From: Schoenoplectus triqueter
Lineage: Eukaryota; Streptophyta; Magnoliopsida; Poales; Cyperaceae
DNA: 39,500 nt
Assembly (NCBI GenBank): GCA_964058805.1
Contig: CAXKVV010000889.1
Span: forward strand, 1-39,500
Direction: 5' to 3'
The stretch's first letter is position 1; each line of letters starts with the position of its first letter. Of this stretch, positions 1 through 10,741 are shown one piece after another. Both the position numbers and the translations under genes were made by a program. Under the pieces are notes generated by a model. That model saw only the letters and a program-made list of their open reading frames with translations. It made no database searches and was not told the origin of the DNA.

Positions 1-139
1 TCTAACAATTCATATTCTCTTTAAAAATTAATCAATAAATTTCATCAATCCTGACAGTTGTGGGATTGTGATACCTTCATTCTTAATAAAGAGTGGAGAT
101 ACAAATTAATATGTATAAATATTATGAAATACACACACA

Positions 140-609
140 TAGGGTGTCAATGGGTCGGATTGGGTCAGGTTCAGGTCGGGTCATATTATTTTATTATTTT
201 TTTTGTCCCGATCTGATTAAATTCGGGTAAAAAAATCTTGACCCATATCCGACCCTGTAAAATAATTAAATATTTATTAATTATTTTTATATAATTTTAA
301 GTAATAAAATATTAATAAATTTATAATTAATCTTAATTAGTATATAATAAATTTATATAATTTTAAGTAATTAAATTTATAATAAAATATTTATTAATTA
401 TTTTTATATAATTTTAAGTAATAAAATATTAATAAATTTATAATTAATCTTAATTAGTATATAATTAGTGTATATTTAAGATTTAATTAGTACTAAATAA
501 TAAAATTACTTCAAAATATAATTAACCCGATCCGATCCGATTCGGATCAGAAAAATTAAATCCATACCCGACCCATTTATGTTCGGGTCGGGTTCAATGG
601 TTAGTTAGA
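140..609 (+). mobile_element. GGGTCGG-type MITE-like element, copy 1
   Basis: The element opens with TAGGGTGTCAATGGGTC and has GGGTCGG-rich segments at both ends around an AT-rich core. A second copy lies at about 18492-18898 in the opposite orientation; the two align through most of their length, including the ordered motifs AATTAGTATATAATTAGTG and TTTAATTAGTACTAAAT. The TAGGGGTGT terminus resembles hAT-type termini. The right end is not a clean inverted copy of the left and no 8-bp target duplication is visible, so the right boundary is approximate. No coding capacity. Confidence 0.55.
268..465. repeat. Internal direct duplication inside MITE copy 1
   Basis: The block 268-348 (81 bp) recurs at 385-465, an offset of 117 bp, with essentially no differences by eye. 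The second family copy near 18.7 kb has only one such block, so the duplication arose in this copy after the family spread. Confidence 0.75.
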
Positions 610-1081
610 CAAATAATTGATATTCTGGGTCATTTTGTGTTAATAAAAATTATTCTCTCTAATTTTGTAATTATTGATTGTGTAAAATCTGACAACCAGT
701 GTACTATCAAAATAATTTTTCCCCTTACAAGTAATGACCAGAGTGAGTCAGAACATTATTTATTATTTCGGCAAATTAATTCCTCAATTTTATTAATAAC
801 AAAAACTTATTCATCCTCGTAACGTCTTTATCTTTGTCCTTCCTCATTTGTCTTGATTTAAGCACAAGTGAAACAGTGAACAGTAAAAGTCCGATTGTAC
901 CTATGTTTTAGTGTTTTTTCGTGAGTAATTACTACTCTGAAAAGTGTTTAAATTCTACCCGAAATCCCCCAAAATATGTTTTGTTATTTTGAAATTAATT
1001 GCAATAATGGCGTGCTAAAATCAACAAAACATGAATATTATACGATCACCCCCAAGAATAATAAAATTATACATTATATAG
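610..1081. other. Intergenic, no recognised feature
   Basis: AT-rich sequence with only short, unsupported open frames. Nothing recognised on either strand. Confidence 0.6.
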
Positions 1082-1622
1082 GCACAAAAGTATGAACAAA
1101 ACATGAATATTGACATAGTTTTTCATGGCCATTCTGGTCATATAACTTTCAATATTTTACATCATATTCTCTAAGAGCATTCGTATCTCATTGTCAAATC
1201 TCATTTGATAATTGTCATTTAAATTTTAGGAATGTAAAGACTAGACAAAATTAGATAATTATCTAAATTTGACAATTTATTTGATAAGCCATGTCAGTGA
1301 AGAAACAAAAAATTAATTACGAAAGTGTTATTTTAATAATTTTGTTTTATTCAAAAATATCGTTCTTAAAATAAATTATCAATTAATGATATGACATAAA
1401 AATTTAATTTTGACTGTCGATACCGCTGTGATGCTCTAATATAATAATATATTATTAGTTAACAGTACGTCATGTCCTTAAGAGCACAAAAGTACAAACA
1501 AATCATGAATATTGACATAGTTTTTCATGGCCATTTCTCGTCATATAACGACTTCCAATGTTTTACATCATAGTCCCTAGTAATATATAGTAATATATTA
1601 TTAGTTAACAGTACGTCATGTC
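1082..1622 (+). repeat. Direct duplication upstream of the CCT gene
   Basis: Copy A (1082-1476) and copy B (1484-1622) share CATGAATATTGACATAG, TTTTTCATGGCCATT, TTTTACATCATA and TTAGTTAACAGTACGTCATG in the same order. Copy A is longer only because a 262-bp MITE sits in it at 1175-1436. Copy B therefore shows the unoccupied version of the insertion site. The copies differ at scattered positions, so the duplication is not very recent. Confidence 0.8.
1175..1436. mobile_element. PIF/Harbinger-type MITE
   Basis: The insert begins GAGCATTCGTATC and ends GATACCGCTGTGATGCTC, imperfect terminal inverted repeats. It is flanked by TAA on both sides (1172-1174 and 1437-1439). A 3-bp TAA duplication fits the PIF/Harbinger superfamily. 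The duplicated copy at 1484-1622 lacks the insert, which independently supports the boundaries. No coding capacity. Confidence 0.75.
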
Positions 1623-2086
1623 GTCACCCTCAAAGACTTGCACTTTTTTTCTCCGAAAAAGTAAAGGACTTCGCACCATTTTTCTAAAAAGAATTCCATG
1701 ACTTTGTAAAAGCCGAAATATTAAGAAAGTTCACGACAGTTTACTTTTAAAATACTGAGCAATAAGCACCTGATGAGGGGCATCTTAGTGTTTATTGAAG
1801 CATAGATAAATTAATTGCACATTTTACGCCGAGATTCACCTGTGCGCCTATAGAGAAATAAAGTGTGCAAAAGCGCACAAGAATTAAGAGAAAGGCATCG
1901 ATCACAAGTCACAACGAAGCAGGAGAGTAGCAAGAGAGACGCATAACTACTCTGGAGTCTGAATCAAAATTCCCTGATGCATCTCTTCCGTTGAAGTCCT
2001 TGTCACAGTTTACTGACGCGTGGGCCCAAGATTGAACCAAAAGAGAAACCGGCAGTCGATGTAATTGGTATTTGGTAATGAGTTAG
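1623..2086. other. Upstream region of the CCT gene, no recognised element
   Basis: No gene or repeat recognised. Base composition becomes less AT-rich between about 1780 and 2080, which may be part of the upstream promoter. No motif here is strong enough to name. Confidence 0.4.
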
Positions 2087-2481
2087 GCTATGGTGCTATA
2101 CGTAGTTAATGAATTAAACTTGCTACGAACTAAAAAATATTGATAAATCATATTTAAATTTTGATTTATAGATCTCAATAATTTCTTTATATCGAAATAT
2201 GATGGGATATAAAAAAAGTTATTTATTTTTTTAAATATTAATTTTAATTTTTTTAAGATGATTCAATAATAATAATAATAAAATATATTTTCTAAATTAT
2301 TTTTTAAAATTTAAAACTAACACTTATAAAATTAAAAAAATAGAAAATTTTTATATTTCATCATATTTTAATATAAAAAATTATTAAGATCCATAAATTA
2401 AAATTTAAAAATAATTTAATTATATTTTTAAATTCATAGTAAATTCAATCAACATCATTTAACTACGCATAACACCACAGC
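2087..2481. mobile_element. Fold-back MITE, copy 1
   Basis: The two halves form a long imperfect inverted repeat. The left end GCTATGGTGCTATACGTAG pairs with the right end CTACGCATAACACCACAGC, and pairing continues inward through the segments around TAGATCTCAATAATTTCTT and the complementary AAAAAATTATTAAGATCC, at least 120 bp per arm. It lies immediately before the leader of the CCT gene. No convincing target duplication could be fixed. A related, more decayed copy lies near 16175-16480. Confidence 0.65.
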
Positions 2482-3260
2482 TTCTCTTGGATAATTCCGT
2501 GTTCTATCCTGCCAGTGACTTGTAACAAGGTCGGATACGGAGATGTTGTGACAGAGAAGATTGCCTCTCTCTCTCTCTCTAAGTTGGCCTGCGCCTGGCT
2601 TTTGAAAGCGATGCTTGTCTCTTCCCCTGGGTACTTCTCTCTTAAACCCCTCTCGCCCTCCCCTTCTTTACCATTCTCTTTCGTCGACCGATACTATTTC
2701 CTCTGTAACAGGAAAGAATAGGAGAACGAACTCCAGTTCTATCTTCCTCTGTTCGATACCAATAGCAAATTGGTACGTGCAATGTGGGCTTTCGTCAGAA
2801 AGTTATTTCATGCTTTGCTTCCCGTCTTTGGTTGAAAAACAGAGTCCAGCTTCAATTCCCATCATTGGGTTTTTACTGGGGTTTAGGAAAATTTTGAATT
2901 TCGAAATTCGGACTGAGTTTTTCTTGTAGAATTTTCATCTGTGTCTCTTAGGCTATTCCCAATTTGAGTTTGGGTACTGTTTCTTCACTAGGGTTTTAGG
3001 ATTTTAGATTCCCTCTCAGGGCTGTTAGCTTTGCAATCGACTCGAGTTTTGGGTTCTTTTGTTTTATGGTCTCTGGTTGGGGTTTAGATTTTTTTTTTGA
3101 AGTTTTCCTGGTAGAAAGGGTCATCAGCCCTGAATTGCCTTATTTTGGTGGTTTTGAATCCAATCTCTCTTTTCATCCCTTTTCCTGAATTTGGGTTTTT
3201 ACTACTTGAAACACAAACCTCCTGGTCACTAATTTGGCAAAAGGTACCTCCTAGCTGAAA
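2482..3260 (+). promoter_or_regulatory. Probable core promoter and 5' leader of the CCT-domain gene
   Basis: Less AT-rich and T/C-biased, as expected of a plant leader. It contains a CT microsatellite at 2565-2580, a type of pyrimidine patch common around plant transcription starts. Upstream ATGs are present; one at 2611 opens a 36-codon frame ending at 2721. The exact transcription start and any leader intron cannot be fixed from sequence alone. Confidence 0.5.
2611..2721 (+). promoter_or_regulatory. Possible upstream ORF in the leader
   Basis: ATG at 2611 followed by 36 codons and TAG, all upstream of the main ATG at 3261. It could lower translation of the main frame if the transcript starts before it. 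The peptide matches nothing I recognise, and the transcript start is unknown. Confidence 0.25.
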
Positions 3261-6200
3261 ATGGCATCTTGTCTCTCCAGTGGAGGGGGCCGGCCGTACC
3301 AACTTGATATGATAAAATCAGTATCAACCTCTCCGGCTCGCTCCTCTCAGTCCTCTCCTTCCTCTACAATCTCAGATTCCAATTCCTCCATTTCTATAAA
3401 AAAAACCCGTGCGCCCCGGAAGCGTCCCAACCAAACATACAATGAGGCAGCTGCTCTGCTGTCCTCTATCTACCCCTCCATTTTTAACCCCCAAAAGACC
3501 CTCAAGCCAATCCATAAGAGGCCCAACAAGCAGCCGCAACTCAACCCATTAACTTTTGATGTTCCTGATAACCTGAATTCAGTGCTCCTCCCTCCACTTC
3601 CAGTACCTGGTCCTGCTGCATTCTTGCTCCATGACCCATTCTTGGCATCAGAGTTTGTGCCAACACTGCCAAGTCCATCAAGCTGGGTTAAAAGATACTC
3701 TTTTCGCGACACTATTGGTTCACCTGTTTCCAGCCCGAGTCTATGCAGCGAGGTTATAGATGATGATTTTGACACTGAATCCATACTAGATGAAGAATCA
3801 ATTGGGTGCAGTGGAGAAGGGATTGATAGCATAATGGGTACACTCTCAGTTGACAATACTGGTACGGGTGCCGGAAGTGGTACTGATAATGGCTCTAATG
3901 ATTCAGGGTCAGTCTTGGCTCCAAATCTAAATTCAAACATGAATCCTTGCCTAAAGAGCTTAATTGGGCTTGGATTATGTTCAAAATTGGAGCACTTCAA
4001 TCGAGCATTTAAAAACCGGGGGAATGGTACTGACTGGTACCATTCCCCTGCCGTACCCATGAAGGAAATATTTACAAAATTCAAGCCTCCAGTAGTCGCA
4101 TCAGAAAAGAAGAAGAGTAGTAAGAAAAAGAAGATTGACAAGGGGGAGAAGGAAAAGTATGCTGGGGAAGTGGTGGGTGGAAAACAACTTGCTGTATGCG
4201 GCAGCACTGTAAATCAACCAGAGAAGGATGGTGCAGCTCCAAGGGTTAAGTTGGGCCTGAAATTGAACCATGATGATGTCATCAATGCCTGGTCAAACCA
4301 AGGATCCATGTTTTCAGAGGGGCCTGATTCACTGCGACCTTCCGCTGAAACCCTGGTACGTTTCAAAATTGTAGTTATTTTTCTGAGGTACCATTTGTTC
4401 ACTTTTCTGTAATGGAGATGAAAGTTATAGCAGATATTTAGTATTAGTTTTTGGTTGGAATTTGACATAAACTTTGTTGAATTTACAAATGATTAACAAC
4501 AACAACAACAACAACAACAACAAAGCCTTTAATCCCAAATAAATTGGGGTAGGCTAGAAATGAAACCCAATCGGAAAGCATTTACAAATGATTAACGTAA
4601 TTTATTTTAAATTGTCATCCACTTTAAGGTTGAAATTGTTATTTACCTCAGAAAGGAGAATTGTTAATTTTGCCTTTGCACAGTTTTCACTACATGAACA
4701 CAAACATCCAAGTTATATGGTATTTAATGGACATGAAAGAATAGTGTCAGAGATGCTCAGTATGCATTCCAAAGTACAATTTTAAAATTTCCCACATTGA
4801 GTGAAGTTTGAGACAGGTAGCAAAAATTTCAGAAATATAAATGCAAAGTCACCATGGTTATATGGGTTCCATCCTTTTTTTTTTGCTTAATTATGGGTAA
4901 AGAATTCTTGTCAGAAGCCAGCATATTTTTTTTCTTGTTTTTATCCAAAATAAGGAACTCGCCATTATCTTTTTGGACATAAAATTTTGTATGCCATTGA
5001 GATATAACATATTTTCTGGATTTGCATCTGGATATTACACTGAAATTCTACTGAGGTTCTGTCTAGAAAAATTGTAAAAATGATGATCTTATATCTGTGT
5101 CAGACTTTTTTTTTTTCTTATGGGTACCAATAAATAATGATAATAGAGGCCAGATCCCTAGGGATTTCCTATTTGTCTCTTTGGGCTCAGATTCAGTGCA
5201 GATATGGCCCATAGTTATGGGCTTTATTCATGTGTCTCCAAATGTAGTTATTTTATTCCATCAAAATAATCTTAATAGGTTGACTATCCTCACATAGTTT
5301 GAAATAAATCTCATTGGGCATTCATTAGGTTTGTTTTTAGGTTGTAATTGTGAGAGTTTTGAGCAAGCACAAGAATGTTCTTGTTTTAATTATAAAATAT
5401 GTAAATCATGAGGGAATTTTTTTCGTTACAATAAGAAAACCTTTTAGTATGACTCAGAACTGTTAATGTTGTAATGGGACCCTTTGACTTCAATTTTCTA
5501 CCCCCTTGATAGGCTTATAGTCTGGTAATGTACTTCTGAATGTGCACGTGTTTTCTTTTATTTTTTTTACTCCATGTTGTGTTTTGTGGTAGTGTTGAGT
5601 CATGTGTTCTTTTTACTGTAAAGTGGAAAACAAAGTACGAGTTTCTGATTTTGAATTAAACAGCTGGGCTCAAGTGTCTGGCATCTTGCTCTGGACTTTA
5701 TAAGTACCCCATGCTCTTTTGTTTTGGGCATTCACATGCATAAATATACACATCATTTGTACCTACATGAAAGTATTTAAATACTTTAGGATAATTTTGT
5801 CAGGCTCTGAGAATAATGCATTTGGTTGGTTAGTCTATTGGGACCAGTGTGATGATGCTCATGTCCCAACCTCTTAAGGTCTTAGCTAATTACCCCTCAG
5901 TTTTTCTAAATAAAAGAAATTGTGTGCAACTGAACTTAACTATTGAACTGCATTTTCAGGCAAACATTGATTTTTCATTGGAGGGTGGACCCAATGGTAT
6001 CAGAGAGGCAAGTGTGATGAGGTACAAGGAGAAGAGGCGGACACGTCTTTTTTCAAAAAAGATTAGATACCAAGTTAGAAAGGTGAATGCAGATCAGCGT
6101 CCTAGGATGAAGGCAAGTGTAAGATTTTAATCATTATTTTCAATATATACTTTTTCCTATTTAGAAGAATGTAGTTTAGTGTACTGAATATTGTAAAACC

Positions 6201-6333
6201 ACTCTAAAAGCCTGTTCTTTTTTTAGGAAAAGCTTGTATTTATTTACAACTTATTTTATTTGTACAGGGTAGGTTTGTGAGGAGCCCATCTCTACTTCAA
6301 CAAGCATTAGAAGAAGAGAAGTTGGAAGGATAG
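3261..6333 (+). CDS. CIA2: CIA2-like CCT-domain transcriptional regulator (3 exons)
   Basis: Exons are 3261-4355, 5960-6112 and 6268-6333, all joined in phase 0, giving 437 residues, close to the roughly 435 of Arabidopsis CIA2. The N-terminus [10 protein letters not shown] and the block [20 protein letters not shown] (about residues 54-73) are family signatures. A serine-rich segment, an acidic stretch ([14 protein letters not shown]) and a lysine cluster near 283-291 (possible nuclear signal) follow. The C-terminal CCT domain spans about residues 380-422, beginning [20 protein letters not shown] and ending RPRMKGRFVR. CCT domains mediate DNA-linked and protein interactions in plant nuclear regulators. 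CIA2 proteins raise expression of chloroplast protein-import and chloroplast ribosomal genes; that role is known from the family and inferred here. No stops or frameshifts are seen. It could be the paralogue CIL rather than CIA2 itself. Intron 1 uses GT-AG; intron 2 uses GC-AG. Confidence 0.9.
4498..4579 (-). mobile_element. 5'-truncated retroposon tail in intron 1
   Basis: An (AAC)n run followed by AAAGCCTTTAATCCC and TTGGGGTAGGCTA reads on the minus strand as the TTG-tailed 3' end common to plant RTE-type LINEs and some SINEs. It is flanked by a perfect 17-bp duplication, ATTTACAAATGATTAAC, at 4481-4497 and 4580-4596. This is the hallmark of target-primed insertion. Only 82 bp remain, so the source family cannot be settled. 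Confidence 0.8.
6113..6267 (+). other. GC-AG intron inside the CCT domain
   Basis: The exon ends ATGAAG and the intron starts GCAAGT, the usual form of a GC donor. It ends TGTACAG. Splicing here joins RPRMK to GRFVR, the conserved CCT sequence. The nearest GT donor, 4 bases downstream, would put a stop directly after the junction. Confidence 0.85.
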
Positions 6334-6545
6334 TCTAGAGTTTTTTTTTTTTTTTCTTTTCCCCCTCTTTTTCTTCTTTTTTTGGATAGCTTTTGGCTTT
6401 CTTCTGTTGTACCTCCTTTATGAAATATGGGAGAATTTTGTTCGTTTCTAAAGTTGTTGTAGGAGAGAGAAAAGAAAAGTAGTGTGGTTTTAGGAGGCCA
6501 GGAAGGCATCAAGAGAGAGTAGTTTTAATGAGGAAATAGAATAAA
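6334..6545 (+). terminator. 3' UTR with poly(A) signal AATAAA
   Basis: Downstream of the TAG at 6331-6333 comes a T-rich stretch (about 6342-6385) and then AATAAA at 6540-6545, a canonical near-upstream polyadenylation element. The cleavage site itself is not determined. Confidence 0.5.
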
Positions 6546-7830
6546 ATGAGATCACAGTTAGTTAAACATCTCCCCTTGTGTTATCTGTTACTGCTATTTG
6601 ATGTTTTTGTTTTCAGAAAGGCTAGGTAGGCAAACAAGAACCTTACTGGTACCAACAATTAATGAACTTGCATTGATTTTAATCAAACAACAGACTACTT
6701 GATTATATATCTGTCCCACTGTAACAACTTCGATGCAACTGGAGTGTGAAATTTTCCAGCCTAATCCCTAATTTGATCTAGTTAAGGTTATGAGGTTCTT
6801 AAAATATATCTGAGGAGGGCTCAGTAACCTTTATCTTGACATCTAGTGGTTTGCGATTTTTGTTTAATAAATTACAGACAGCAAGAAACTAAACACACTC
6901 AAAGGAGAACACAATTTGAACCTGCAACTTTTCGTGATAGTAACATATAGTTGTGATGTTTGGGTTCTATACTTCTATCAACAAAATTATTTAGCCGTTT
7001 AGATCTGTGCTTGTACTCTATAAGACTTGTATGGATAGAAAACAATTGGCAAATATAATGGAGATATATTCAATTTAGATACCATTAATACGCATAATAA
7101 TTCATTTAAGTTGAATAATGACAATATGGTATAACAATGAGTTCGCATAATAAAGTCATTAACATTCACAATAACTCATTTAATGCATATAATAAAGCTT
7201 GTATGAGAGATGGTATTAACAACTATATGTTGTATCAGCTTAAAAAAAACATTAGATTATCAGATATGAATACAGTAAGGTTCTTTTGTTAGTTTATTGG
7301 AGTCTCTTTTGGTTTCTCAGCAACGACACCTAATAAGCAAGCCCACAATAAGCTAATGGATCTCCAGTCTTCATCACAGGAATGAGCTTTACAGTCTCAA
7401 GGGAAGGGACCATGGAAAACTAGTGTCTATTTGGGCCTCAAATATATAGGCTTAGTGTTTGTAGTGATATTTTGTGAGTCACAAGTACATATATTTTTGT
7501 ACGCCGGTATTTTAACAAGGAGATATTATTGGTAATATTATAATTTATTCCGAACATTTAATATTTAAACACTGATTTTCATTTTTTAATACGAAGTCAA
7601 TTCAAAGCGGAATAGATGAACGTTGGCGTTCTCAACGAAACAGCCAGGGCGCGCTAAAAGAGGGATGTCCGAATTTAATACAACACTCCCTCTGTTAGTT
7701 AGTGAGGTGGATTCGGACTCACTGCCATACAAAAAAAAAATGATATCCAAGATCATCAAATTCATTTAAATGGTTTAAATTAAATTTAAATGGATTTATT
7801 ATTGAGTGGACTCTACAGTCAGCTTAAAAT
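6546..7830. other. Intergenic, no gene recognised
   Basis: No supported coding region. Around 7077-7225 there are repeated short phrases (CATAATAA, TCATTTAA) between AGATACCATTAAT and GATGGTATTAAC, possibly a small decayed inverted-repeat element. A less AT-rich patch at 7600-7720 has no recognisable function. Confidence 0.5.
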
Positions 7831-7836
7831 GACATC

Positions 7837-7862
7837 GCTGCCATAGTTTCAACTATAGCAGC
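7837..7862. repeat. Short hairpin
   Basis: GCTGCCATAGTT and AACTATAGCAGC can pair over 12 bp with one mismatch around a 2-base loop. It lies in transposon-rich intergenic DNA, so it is more likely part of an old element than an RNA gene. Confidence 0.4.
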
Positions 7863-7904
7863 TGATTCATTTCCCCTTGAGGTTCAAGCAGAGATAGTAT
7901 TTTA

Positions 7905-8200
7905 AAAAAACCCGAAAGGATTAGATCCGACTCGGAGAATTTATGTCCGTACCCCGACTCATCCCAATCCGAGGAAAAACTTGACCCAATCCGTGGATCA
8001 GCCAACCCATGATCTAATCACGGATTACGATCATTTTTTTCCAAATAAGCCCGTCTATAATCCATTTTGCCTAATTAGTGCACCGACCCGTCTCGCCCCG
8101 TCTCTCAACCTAACCCCAAAAAAACCAGCAAACCCGACCCTAAATCCGACTCCAACCCAAAAACCCATAAAATCCGGCACCAACCCGGTATAAATTCAAA
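7905..8200. repeat. GACCCAATCC-rich decayed element
   Basis: Dense runs of CCGACTC, CCCAATCC and ACCCGAC motifs resemble the ends of the GGGTCGG-type elements elsewhere in the window (140-609, 14390-14690, 18492-18898), but this stretch does not align along its length with them. Its open frame is a by-product of the repetitive motif. Confidence 0.4.
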
Positions 8201-8733
8201 ATTTAAACCCACCAATGGTATAAATTCAAGAAAAATCTACAAACAAATCAAAATTTTGAAAAAAAAAGAGTTAAAATTTTCCACTTTATTTTTTTCTATA
8301 AATGTCACCCATTTCATCTCACATCTTCACATCAAACTCAAACTCTCTCTGTTCTCAATTCTTTTATCTTAAAATTTATTATATTCTCCAATTCTCAGAT
8401 TATAATTTTATTATTCCAAAAAAAAATTAAAAAATAGTTTAGTATTATTACTTATTTATTATTGTCATTTCATAAGAAATCAAGCAAAAAATAGTGTTAT
8501 AATTTTTTCTATCTTCTGACTCCGATGAAATTCAAAGGTTAGAATTATTTTCAATCAGTTATAATTTTTTATTTGTAAAAATAGTTTTACATATGTGGCG
8601 ATAGGGTATAAACAGAACAGAAAATATCTGCTTCGGCTCGGTATTTGAAAAAAATTTAAAAATATATCATTCGTATTTAAATATTAATTATTCATATTTG
8701 TACTCGATTTGTATCCGTAAGAAATGATATGGA

Positions 8734-10320
8734 TGTTGGGTTTGAGACGTGCATGAGATGCAGAATTTCAAAAGTTTTCATGTAACCCAATTGAAAATAA
8801 AAAATCATGTGTATAAAATTCGAATCTAACAAATAAATTTATGAATAATGTACCTAACTTGGTATCGTAACCAAGCGTGATGACTTCCTTTGAATGGTGG
8901 TTTCATGTGCCTTCGTCAATCACTGTAAGGACATCGATGTTAATATCGTCTCTCGAAAGCTTCCCAAATGTGAAGCCTCTACCGCATGCACTCCTTGACG
9001 CGTCGAAACAAGGCTACTAAACCTCCAATAGAACAAGATCTCAAATCCCTTTAGGTCTCAACATATGAGAGGGATTGATCAATTAGATAGAACAAAAAAA
9101 ATATTCGGCATAAAAATATATCCCCTTTTCCTTTTTTTTTTCCTTTTCGCTCTTACCTTATTAAAACAGGGAGAGAAAAATTAATAACCAAAATCGTGGC
9201 CTGTGATGAGGCCAGAGAAAAAAACCAAAAAAAAAAACTTCTAACCACTCCTGCGTGGCGCGTGATTAGTTAACACTAATCTGCAATGATTAGTGGTAAT
9301 GGGAGGTTATAACCTCCCGTTATTGCACTATTTTTTTCTTCTATTTCTGCCGAATAAATTTTTGGCCTTAGCCTCGCCCCGAGTTCAAGTACATCTCATC
9401 CATAATTTAGGTTTTTCCCGAATTGATCCAATTTAAATTTAATTAATTATGCCCTGCAAAATTAATTAATTGTTTCATGCTTCAACTTGTCAAAAAGAGT
9501 GACCCAGTAGGATCCATATCTTGATCAGTAATAAATTAATATGTATTAATTTATAAATCATAATTGACATCTAGCAATGCATTATGATCACCTGATCAAA
9601 CACAGAAAAATCGTGATCCTTTAATTCCTTTGTCATGTGATATCTATTAATTAATGTCAAGCGTCGGAATGTGTCATCCTTGATAATTAATTATTTTCTT
9701 GATCCTCAGTGCATAATTATTTATATGTGATCATCCCATAATCACAAATCGCATGCATAATAATTATCATTGCATCAAGGGTCCCAGAGATATCACTAAT
9801 CTCATAAGAAATGAAACAGACAAAATATCTTATTGACTATCCATAATTCATAGCATAATTCATGTATATCCGGAAATTGCCTTTATAGTACTCGGTTAAA
9901 AGCATCTGGAATTATGAATATCTCAGATAATAGAATTAATACTAATTTATGACCTTGCTGGTGACACGAACACAATCCATACAGTAAGTCAAAGTGAATC
10001 AGGTCCGATATCGTGCATCCCATATATGTATATTTATGTGATTAAATAGATACCTCGTATCAGTGATATGTGAAACATGATTACACATTAATCCACATAC
10101 TAGTTCATATTATCATTCAGTGTTCCATGCTAATGATATGGAACTAGAGACAATTCAGTGTTTTAATAATAACTATAGAGTTTCACAGTGTAAGTCATCA
10201 ACTCAAATAATCTATAAAATATTAAAATTTAAGGAACAAAATGATACAAATCATTCAATACATAAAATAAAATAAAAACACCATCATAAATGATTGGTCA
10301 TCTAGGTCACTTTACTAACA
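8734..10320 (-). mobile_element. Solo LTR, probably Copia type
   Basis: The plus strand starts TGTTGGGTTTGAG and ends CTTTACTAACA, so the termini are TGTT...AACA. The flanks are ATGGA (8729-8733) and GTGGA (10321-10325), a 5-bp duplication with one change. On the minus strand the late part contains GTCCTTACAGTGATTGACGA and CCCAACA, resembling the 3' part of plant Copia LTRs. No internal coding region or second LTR is present, so it looks like a solo LTR left by recombination. Family assignment is tentative. Confidence 0.6.
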
Positions 10321-10741
10321 GTGGATACATATACAAATTTAGTTTTAGACTCTATTATTCATATCCAAAATAGTGCATATATTATAAAATAGTATTATTT
10401 ATCAACATTTTTTGTGGATTTAGTTTTGAATTTTGACATTATTTAATATATGTACTACATCCATATCCATCAAATAAAAAATAGATACAAATATAGTTTC
10501 AACACCATCCGTCCTGTTTATAGCATTAGGTGTCGAAATCCAATTCGATTTAACAAATTTGTTCAATATGTTCAGACTTGAATATGATCTGATCGGATGT
10601 GACATAATTATTTCCAAAAGAACAAAATGACCCAACTTGACCCATCCAAATTTGAACTTAACCTGATCTGTTCGATTGCCACCTCTAGTCCCAAGCACTC
10701 CTCTAATTAGATGTATCCTCCAGTTATAGATTCTCCCCATC

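Noticed and set aside
3470..4207. 245-codon minus-strand open frame opposite the CIA2-like exon 1
   Set aside because: It lies wholly antisense to a well-supported exon with family signatures, and its own composition (Ser-rich, low-complexity) is what the reverse of a Ser/Pro-rich gene gives.
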